DNA from: a virus
Reading direction: 5' to 3' (one strand)
IMG/VR virus record: IMGVR_UViG_3300010370_000057
Location: 1-48,392 of that record
Length of the DNA: 48,392 nt
The notes under the pieces are model-generated. The model did no database searches and had not been told where the DNA came from. It saw only the letters and a program-made list of their open reading frames with translations. A program made the position numbers and the translations under genes. Below are positions 40,301 through 46,309 of the stretch, piece after piece (position 1 is the first letter of the stretch; each line of letters begins with the position of its first letter).

Positions 40301-43300
40301 ATCATCTAATGTTGGTTTTGGACTTGACAAAAAAGAATTCAACCAAGATGTTAAGAATCTTTATCCTCAGTTAGATAGAGATAACTTTGATACAAACCCC
40401 AAAGCATCTGTAAGTTATGCAGAATTGCAAACTCTTGGAAAAATTATTACAAGTGATAAGAGACACTCCATTACTAGAGAAGCACTAAACTTCTTTGCTA
40501 AGAACAGCAAAGTTGGATATGGTTTAACATATGTTGCACTAAGTGGAGTTGGAAACACAACAATAACTGTTAATACTGATGTTCAACATAATTTAAATTC
40601 AATTAAGAGCATTACCTTCACTTCTGGTTCTGGTTATCCAGCATCACAAACTTTATATTCTAAAGAACTATTCCCAGTAATTTCGAGTGGAAATGGAGCA
40701 ACTGTAAAAGTAACCACAGATCCTTCAGGAAATATTTCTAATGTAGAGTTATTGGATCCTGGTTCTTCATATAGAGTAAATGATACCCTAAGCATCCCTG
40801 GTGGTTCAACTGCTAGTGTTGTTACAGTTACTGCTATCAATGATAACACAAACACCATCATTGAATTAAATGGATTTTCGCATGAAGATTTAAATAATGT
40901 ATTCAAAATCATTTCTATTCCAGATGCAAATTCCATAGTTCTTGGTGCTCCAACAGGAATCAGCACATATGAACCAAATACAAATGGAGAATTACCATAC
41001 GCAATTGTTTCTGGAGAATCGTGCGGAATAACTTCTTCCGTTATTAGTGATGTAAGAACTGGCATTATAACCTACACAACTTCTGTTGCTCATGGTTTAC
41101 TTCCTGGAAATAAAGTAAGAATCGTCCAAACTGGTTCAAATATATTAAATGGTGAATTTGTAGTCAGAGAAGCAGTAGGAATTAATACTTTCAGTGTTGT
41201 TTCTTATGGATTGACTCAAACTGCTTATTCTTCTTCTGGTGTTGTATTGAAGAGAACTATAGCACCTAATGCAAGAAACGTTGGTAGAGGAGAAGAAAAC
41301 CTTGGGTCTCGTGGATCTACCATTTACGATAGAATCACCGTATATACAAATCAACTCTTTGATGGAAACAGCAACACCATAAGTTTTTCAGATTCTGCAG
41401 CAGTAAGAAGAGGTGATTACTATCAAATAAATTCAGAAATTATCAGAATTGCAAGTTCTTCTAATCCATTTACTGTACTTCGTGGTCAATTTGGTACTTT
41501 CAAAACAACTGCTCCTGTTGGAACTGCAGTTAGAAAGATAAGAATACTTCCAGTTGAAGTTAGAAGACCTTCGTTTATGAGGGCATCGGGACATACATTT
41601 GAATACCTTGGATTTGGTCCTGGTAACTATTCTACTGGTATGCCACAACGTCAGAATAGAATTCTTTCTGAGGATGAAATTCTGACATCACAGGCAAAAG
41701 AGCAGAAAGGTGGTTCAGTAGTTTATACTGGAATGAATGATTTGGGTGAGTTCTTCTCTGGAAGCAAAAAATTAAGTTCTGCTACTGGTGAAGAAAGTGT
41801 TATTGAAGCACCAATTTTAACATATACTGGAGATGATTCCCAAGGAGAATCTTCTACTGTTTCTAGTGGAATTTTTGATGAATTGCTAGTTCGTCAAAGA
41901 CTTACTGTTGAAGGTGGTGAAAATAATAATCAGGCATCTCAATTTTATGGACCAGTAAACTTTACACAAAAAGTAACCAACTTATCAGACTTTGGAATTG
42001 AAACCAAAAACTTCTTACTGAAGGGTACTGCAGCACAATCCAAGTTAATTACTGTAGGAATCTCAACACCAACATCACTTACAATTCCTGCCCCTCGTTC
42101 TGGTGATATTTCATTACTATCCAATCCATCAAGTTATATTGGACATGTAAGAGTCAACAATGAATGGAGACCATTTGGTTCAATCAGTAGACAACCAGAT
42201 GTATTGGATTTAAGAGTTGATAAATTCCACGTTAACACAGTTGAGGATAGTGCATTTACATTTGAGGTTCGTGGGGAATCAAAGGTACAAAATCTAATCG
42301 TAGATGGTCAAGTTGTTTTCACTCAACCACAAAGTTTAGGTAATGTTACTTTCCAAAATGCAACTATCCAAAGAACTGCATTATTTACTGGACTTGGATT
42401 AGATCCAATTACTGGATTAACCTCATCATACACTCAAGTCCATCTTGCTGGAATTTCATTATTAAATGATTTAGAAGTTACTGGTATTTCCACATTTTCA
42501 GGAAGAGTAGACTTTAATACTAATGTTTTTGGAGTTGGTGCAAAATTCGGAAATATCCGCATCGGAGTTCGTGATGATAATACAATTGATACTGTAATTG
42601 GTGACTTAACAATAGATAGTGATTCTGGAACAACTAAAATTATTGACAATTTAATTGTTAATGGAAATAAGATTGAATTAAATACTGGAGATGCAATTTC
42701 CATCGGAGGAACAATAACTGCTAGAATCAGTGATTCAAGAAATTTTGATATTGGTATTGGTAACACTGATGGTTCAACTTCAGTAGTTCTTCATGGTGAT
42801 GATAGAAGTTATCCAAATGGTGGATTTATTCTAAGAAGAAATAATCTATCTTCTGGGGGAGGAACTGATGTAATTCATAGAGGTGCATCAAAATTAAGAA
42901 TTAATGCCTCTGATATTGGTAGTGAAGTATCAATATTGACTTCGGATACTGAAAGGGTTCTTGTTGGTTCTTCTGGAACAGTAACTGTATTCCAAAATAA
43001 TAGTGGAACTGAGTTAAAAGGAAATCATCTCAAATTAACTCAAGCAGGAACAGGAGATGTTGTAATTTCTTGGGACATTACAAATGATAATGCGAATCGT
43101 CGTTGGTATGGTGGAATTGATGCAAGTGATGGTTATTCATGGAAACTTGCAAACCCAGAAGCATCATTGACTTATGGATTAGAAAACTTTGAAAATCCAG
43201 CAGAAACCAAACTAAGAATTGCTTCTAATGGTGATACTGCTATTTCTGGTACATTAACTCTTGGTGGAAACTCTCTGGCAACATTGAGTCCAACATTTAG

Positions 43301-45059
43301 TTTGCTGAATAATAATGCAACAATTATAAATGCATTCCAAGCAGCAACAACATTGAGCATGGGAAGCAATGCTTCAAATGCAACTGTTACTATCAGAGGA
43401 ACAACACAATCCAATAGCACTGGAACTGGTGCTCTGGTTGTTGGTGGTGGTGTTGGAATTGCTGGCAATCTTTACGTTGGTGGTTATCACGGAAATACAT
43501 CAATTCAGGGAACACTAAGTGCAACTGGTGATGCAACTTTGGGTGGAACATTATCACTAGCAAGTAATGCTGTAGTTGGAGGTAACTTAAGAGTTGCTGG
43601 TATTACTACAATTACTCAGGGTCTATTGGTTGGTGGTGATTTTAACTTAACTGGTTCTTCGGACGTTGGTGGAGATATTTTTGCTCGTTCATTCATTAAG
43701 AAGAATCCAGGAGCACCAACCAATTTCCTAAGAGCAAATGGAACTGATAGCATCTTAACTGGACAAGATTTCATTAACTCTCTTGGTTTTATTCCTGGAC
43801 CACCTATTACTGTTTCCACTTTCCCAGTAGGAAATTCGGTTCTTCTAGATGATATCTCTGGTTCATTTGACGGAACAACACTTACATTTAATCTAACTAG
43901 AGATGGTGGCACTCCATTTGTTCCTGTTGGACCAATTAACTTACTTGTTTCTGTTGGTGGTGTAATTCAAAAAGGAAATACAGACTATTTAATTCCAACA
44001 AATGTAGATGGAACTTATACTTCCACAATAAGATTCACCACTGCTCCAACTGCTGGCCTAAGTTGCTTTATTATTGCTCTCGGAGGACAGGGTGCATTAC
44101 TTTCCGACCCAGCATGGGATAGAAAGGGTCAAATTCCTGTAGGTATTCGTGACAATACTGCTGTTATGCAGGAAATTGGAGCAGATGGAACTGTTCTTAC
44201 CGCAGAGTCTGCTTCACAGACTGGTGTGGCATGGAAGAGCATTCCACCTGGAGTTCCAACTGGATCTGTATTTTATTTTGCTACTGCTACAGCACCAGAT
44301 GGTTACCTTGTTTGCAATGGAGACACCATTCCTAATGGAACAGGAACAGTACAAGGAGTAACAGCCAACTTTGCTCCTCTCTATGCAATGTTGTCAACTA
44401 CTTATGGATCTGCTGGTAAACTTCCTGATTTAAGAAATTTCTTCACTGCAGGTTCTGGTGGTTCATACCCAATTGGATCTACTGGAGGTTCAAACACAGT
44501 AACATTAAGCACTGACCAACTACCATCCCACACACACGCAGCATCTTCTGCAGATGCTGGTGCTCACACTCATAGTGGTTCTTCAACAAGCAATGCTGGA
44601 GACCATACACATAGTGGTTCTTCGACATCTGCTGGAGATCACTCCCACAGTGGTTCAAGTAGTGGTGCTGGAGATCACTCACACAGTGGTTCTACAAGTC
44701 CTGCTGGTAGCCACAATCACAACTATCAAAGACCAAATGATAAATCAAGTACACAACCTGGAGGTGGACCTGGCAAATTTACTAGCACATCTGGTGATGG
44801 TACTGGAAATGCTGGTGATCACTCTCATAGTATGTCTTTGAATCCAGCAGGAAACCACTCTCATACAATGTCTCTGAATCCTGCTGGTGGTCACTCTCAC
44901 AGCATGTCATTAAATCCTGCTGGTGGTCACTCTCATAGTGTATCAATAGATTCGGTATCTGGTCATACACATACCATTACAGTATCTTCTACTGGTTCTG
45001 GAAATGCACATGAAAATAGACCTCCATATGTAGCACTACTTCCTGTTATTAAATACTAA
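37335..45059 (+). CDS. Giant tail fibre with β-helix start and His-rich collar tip (2574 aa)
   Basis: The N-terminus begins LSRLENFLKNAEGNILYVNP and runs into a β-helix of DUF1565 type (SRPFKTIQRALIEAARFSYQ). The long middle has alternating β repeats (VTGISTFSGRV and NLYVGGYHGNTSIQG types). From about residue 2300 comes a phage tail collar domain (TGSVFYFATATAPDGYLVCN, then LPDLRNFFTAGSG). The tip has 11 HxH motifs in repeats such as GDHSHSGSS and GGHSHSMSLNPA and ends NRPPYVALLPVIKY. In T4 gp12, HxH motifs bind metal inside the trimer. This is a likely receptor-binding fibre. Confidence 0.85.
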   Translation: MPLSRLENFLKNAEGNILYVNPSDFDATDSFENQGNSLSRPFKTIQRALIEAARFSYQQGQNNDRIDRTTILVYPGTHYIDNRPGYSIEEINGIASYKKRVSPTTWEETTLDQFGLSTNFDILDPSNDLYKYNSVLGGVILPRGTSIIGLDLRKTKIRPLFVPNPEDETVEETSIFNVTGTCYFTAFSIFDGDLTKSVFRDYSSAKVVPNYSHHKLTAFAYADGVNKVKLGNYQTYLTDLDMYYYKVARAYGDITGRGLVDFPIGNDFEPSIDEFRIVGSLDPNPLGISSIRAGNGDGTGDLNVITVTTSNKQTGETAPHNLFVDSPFLINGVTIDSNSYNGSFTVKEIVGINTFTFVTNNAPLEFLPNTNEIDTASLTIGSDTVSSASPYIFNCSLRSVFGLNGLHADGNKATGFKSIVVAQYTGVSLQKDNNAFILYDDGIFYDETTLPTNSLEKPLHTNSRAIFKPSYENYHIKASNNAFIQAVSVFAIGFARHFLTESGADMSITNSNSNFGNTSLESVGFKPESFDRDDTGYITHIIPPREVVVEENEVTWLSLDALKVINSVSPDKLYLYGANNVEIVPAFQVDGYRIGAKDDDELYLTITIGTAQTTYSTPILMPVSGGVGTSAKKEYKVTRLNGQNNIVNNILSFTTNHQLINGEKIRIFSDTGQTPDGLDNEGIYYAITTGVGANQIRLAQSLNDAIANVPILGLSNTGGVLTISSRVSDKLPGEIGHPIQFDESENNWYVTGSTDVNQNEIYSAIVGIGTSVIGTETSSTFIKRKLDNRSIDDKIYKIRYVIPKEYESAKQPEAGYVIQESKTVGVTSISYTNDPLLSSKDLRNERVIVNASTGTVINSNQVVTITTELPHGLISGDSVKIQKVRSTNNQNATGIVSTYNGVYTVESILNSKQFQYTISGVSTNPGTFINDINSRNTRQQRESLPVFSRDSYKNTYFIYRVSQIKKHIPGADGQDGIYHLICLSSNVAPSSNVGFGLDKKEFNQDVKNLYPQLDRDNFDTNPKASVSYAELQTLGKIITSDKRHSITREALNFFAKNSKVGYGLTYVALSGVGNTTITVNTDVQHNLNSIKSITFTSGSGYPASQTLYSKELFPVISSGNGATVKVTTDPSGNISNVELLDPGSSYRVNDTLSIPGGSTASVVTVTAINDNTNTIIELNGFSHEDLNNVFKIISIPDANSIVLGAPTGISTYEPNTNGELPYAIVSGESCGITSSVISDVRTGIITYTTSVAHGLLPGNKVRIVQTGSNILNGEFVVREAVGINTFSVVSYGLTQTAYSSSGVVLKRTIAPNARNVGRGEENLGSRGSTIYDRITVYTNQLFDGNSNTISFSDSAAVRRGDYYQINSEIIRIASSSNPFTVLRGQFGTFKTTAPVGTAVRKIRILPVEVRRPSFMRASGHTFEYLGFGPGNYSTGMPQRQNRILSEDEILTSQAKEQKGGSVVYTGMNDLGEFFSGSKKLSSATGEESVIEAPILTYTGDDSQGESSTVSSGIFDELLVRQRLTVEGGENNNQASQFYGPVNFTQKVTNLSDFGIETKNFLLKGTAAQSKLITVGISTPTSLTIPAPRSGDISLLSNPSSYIGHVRVNNEWRPFGSISRQPDVLDLRVDKFHVNTVEDSAFTFEVRGESKVQNLIVDGQVVFTQPQSLGNVTFQNATIQRTALFTGLGLDPITGLTSSYTQVHLAGISLLNDLEVTGISTFSGRVDFNTNVFGVGAKFGNIRIGVRDDNTIDTVIGDLTIDSDSGTTKIIDNLIVNGNKIELNTGDAISIGGTITARISDSRNFDIGIGNTDGSTSVVLHGDDRSYPNGGFILRRNNLSSGGGTDVIHRGASKLRINASDIGSEVSILTSDTERVLVGSSGTVTVFQNNSGTELKGNHLKLTQAGTGDVVISWDITNDNANRRWYGGIDASDGYSWKLANPEASLTYGLENFENPAETKLRIASNGDTAISGTLTLGGNSLATLSPTFSLLNNNATIINAFQAATTLSMGSNASNATVTIRGTTQSNSTGTGALVVGGGVGIAGNLYVGGYHGNTSIQGTLSATGDATLGGTLSLASNAVVGGNLRVAGITTITQGLLVGGDFNLTGSSDVGGDIFARSFIKKNPGAPTNFLRANGTDSILTGQDFINSLGFIPGPPITVSTFPVGNSVLLDDISGSFDGTTLTFNLTRDGGTPFVPVGPINLLVSVGGVIQKGNTDYLIPTNVDGTYTSTIRFTTAPTAGLSCFIIALGGQGALLSDPAWDRKGQIPVGIRDNTAVMQEIGADGTVLTAESASQTGVAWKSIPPGVPTGSVFYFATATAPDGYLVCNGDTIPNGTGTVQGVTANFAPLYAMLSTTYGSAGKLPDLRNFFTAGSGGSYPIGSTGGSNTVTLSTDQLPSHTHAASSADAGAHTHSGSSTSNAGDHTHSGSSTSAGDHSHSGSSSGAGDHSHSGSTSPAGSHNHNYQRPNDKSSTQPGGGPGKFTSTSGDGTGNAGDHSHSMSLNPAGNHSHTMSLNPAGGHSHSMSLNPAGGHSHSVSIDSVSGHTHTITVSSTGSGNAHENRPPYVALLPVIKY
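44521..44980 (+). repeat. HxH-encoding repeat array in the fibre tip
   Basis: Eleven HxH motifs in imperfect units of 10-13 codons, first with SGSS/T spacers, then with MSLNPAG spacers (four units). The array is in frame and coding. Confidence 0.85.
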
Positions 45060-45066
45060 TCCCAAA

Positions 45067-45074
45067 AATAAATA
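45067..45074 (+). promoter_or_regulatory. Late-like box (AATAAATA)
   Basis: 17 bases before the ATG of the second collar protein at 45092, which also has AAGGAT as ribosome site. Confidence 0.4.
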
Positions 45075-45091
45075 ATTAAAAAGGATATAAT

Positions 45092-45892
45092 ATGTCAAGA
45101 ACAGAAATAGAAATTATTAGAGACGGAAAAATAGTTGCTGCAGATTTGGCACCAGACTCTGTTTTAACTGCAGCAATTGGAAATCTTCAAGTAACAACAG
45201 CAAAACTTGCAGACCGTTCAGTTACTGCACAAAAATTAGATGCATCCATTAACTTTTTCCCAACTGGTGGAATTGTAATGTGGTCTGGAAGTTCAACCAA
45301 TATTCCTTCTGGATGGACTTTATGTAATGGTTTAAATGGAACTCCAGATTTGAGAGATAGATTTATTGTTGGTGCTGGAAGTAACTATGCGGTAGGTTCT
45401 ACTGGAGGAACAAATTCAGTAACACTTTCTTTATCTGAAATACCTTCTCATAGTCATTCAATAACAAGTGCTGGAAATCACAGTCACAGTGGTTCAACCA
45501 GTGGAGATGGTTCTCATAGTCACAGTGGAAGCACTGGAGGGCAGAGTGCAAATCATACCCATGTAGGAACAACAGATGGAAATGGTCATCACCAACACGG
45601 ATATGTTTTAACACTACCTCAAAGAGGAACAAGTGGTGGAGGTGCCCGAGATGGTGCAAACCCACAAGGGGGTACAACTGATGGTGCAGGACTACACCAA
45701 CATACTTTTACTACTGCTGGAGTAAGTAACGACCATTCTCATGGATTTAGTGTAACAGGAGGAGGTCATTCTCATAGTATTTCCATTAATAGTGCTGGAG
45801 ATCACTCTCACTCCATAGGAAGTGCTGGAAGTGGTGGTTCACATGAAAATAGACCACCATATTATGCTCTTTGCTTCATTATGAAAACCTGA
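45092..45892 (+). CDS. Tail collar protein with HxH repeats (266 aa)
   Basis: After a short start (SRTEIEIIRDGKIVAADLAP and TAKLADRSVTAQKL) comes a collar domain (GGIVMWSGSSTNIPSGWTLC, then TPDLRDRFIVGAGS). It then has nine HxH-type motifs with spacers like SGSTSGDG and ends NRPPYYALCFIMKT. It is a short paralog of the tip of the preceding giant fibre. It may be a second receptor-binding protein or a tip that competes with the first. No intramolecular protease motif was seen. Confidence 0.85.
   Translation: MSRTEIEIIRDGKIVAADLAPDSVLTAAIGNLQVTTAKLADRSVTAQKLDASINFFPTGGIVMWSGSSTNIPSGWTLCNGLNGTPDLRDRFIVGAGSNYAVGSTGGTNSVTLSLSEIPSHSHSITSAGNHSHSGSTSGDGSHSHSGSTGGQSANHTHVGTTDGNGHHQHGYVLTLPQRGTSGGGARDGANPQGGTTDGAGLHQHTFTTAGVSNDHSHGFSVTGGGHSHSISINSAGDHSHSIGSAGSGGSHENRPPYYALCFIMKT
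45445..45815 (+). repeat. HxH-encoding repeat array in the short collar protein
   Basis: Nine HxH-type motifs (such as HSHS, HTHV, HQHT) spaced by 9-20 codons, parallel to the array at 44521-44980. Confidence 0.8.
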
Positions 45893-45898
45893 TAAATA
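45891..45898 (+). promoter_or_regulatory. Late-like box (GATAAATA)
   Basis: Overlaps the collar gene stop and lies 30 bases before the ATG at 45929. Confidence 0.45.
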
Positions 45899-45928
45899 TT
45901 TTTGTAGTTATTTTAAATTAATAAAAAC

Positions 45929-46105
45929 ATGGATGCGAAAACAATGAATGAGACTCTTCTTGCAAAGGCAGAAGAACTTAGAAATGAACTTATTCAATTA
46001 GAGCAAGATTTTAATATCAAAAAAGAACAATATTTAAAAATTCAAGGAGCACTAGAAGCTCTTAATGAATTAGACGTAGATTTGTCATCAACCTCAGCAG
46101 AGTGA
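45929..46105 (+). CDS. Short coiled-coil protein (58 aa)
   Basis: A 58-residue charged helix with heptad-like spacing (ETLLAKAEELRNELIQLEQD, then KKEQYLKIQGALEALNELD) and a short Ser/Thr tail. It follows the fibre genes under its own late-like box. It may be a fibre chaperone or a trimerisation helper; small coiled-coil proteins of this type are common in cyanomyoviruses near tail genes. No direct evidence for a function. Confidence 0.7.
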   Translation: MDAKTMNETLLAKAEELRNELIQLEQDFNIKKEQYLKIQGALEALNELDVDLSSTSAE

Positions 46106-46137
46106 TTTTAATCAAATAAAACCACCCTCGTCAATAG

Positions 46138-46166
46138 TTGACAACCTCAAGACTTAGTGTTATGAT
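46138..46166 (+). promoter_or_regulatory. Strong consensus promoter inside a terminator
   Basis: TTGACA (46138-46143), a 17-bp spacer and TATGAT (46161-46166) preceded by TGT. The spacer contains the left arm of a 12-bp terminator stem and the -10 lies in its loop. Predicted start is near 46173. Confidence 0.75.
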
Positions 46167-46187
46167 GCATGAGTCTTGAGGTTTTTT
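46143..46187 (+). terminator. Rho-independent terminator with promoter in its loop
   Basis: AACCTCAAGACT (46143-46154) pairs perfectly with AGTCTTGAGGTT (46172-46183), followed by T to 46187. It would end the fibre transcripts. Confidence 0.9.
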
Positions 46188-46275
46188 CTTTGTAACTTTG
46201 AGAAAAAGCAAGACCCGTCTATGGTGGTGGACGGTTTACGCAGTGTCAAGGGGGGAGTGGTGACCCCCCTTTTTT
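46173..46275 (+). ncRNA. Possible small RNA or leader
   Basis: A stretch of about 100 bases between the strong promoter at 46138 and the terminator at 46250-46275, without a convincing gene. It contains a hairpin CCGTC (46215-46219) with GACGG (46230-46234). A 34-codon frame at 46221 exists but has no good coding character. It may be a stable phage RNA or an attenuated leader of the next gene. Confidence 0.35.
46250..46275 (+). terminator. Rho-independent terminator before the CobT-like gene
   Basis: GGGGGG (46250-46255) pairs with CCCCCC (46264-46269), then six T. Confidence 0.88.
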
Positions 46276-46276
46276 C

Positions 46277-46285
46277 TGCTATGAT
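46277..46285 (+). promoter_or_regulatory. Extended -10 element (TGCTATGAT)
   Basis: Starts two bases after the T run of the terminator and 24 bases before the ATG at 46310. No clear -35 box. Confidence 0.5.
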
Positions 46286-46309
46286 GAACGGAGTTCAAAA
46301 GCACACCAG

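Noticed and set aside
44521-44980. Repeat array as a possible CRISPR
   Set aside because: The units are in frame and encode HxH motifs in a collar domain; unit length and spacing vary and there is no cas gene.
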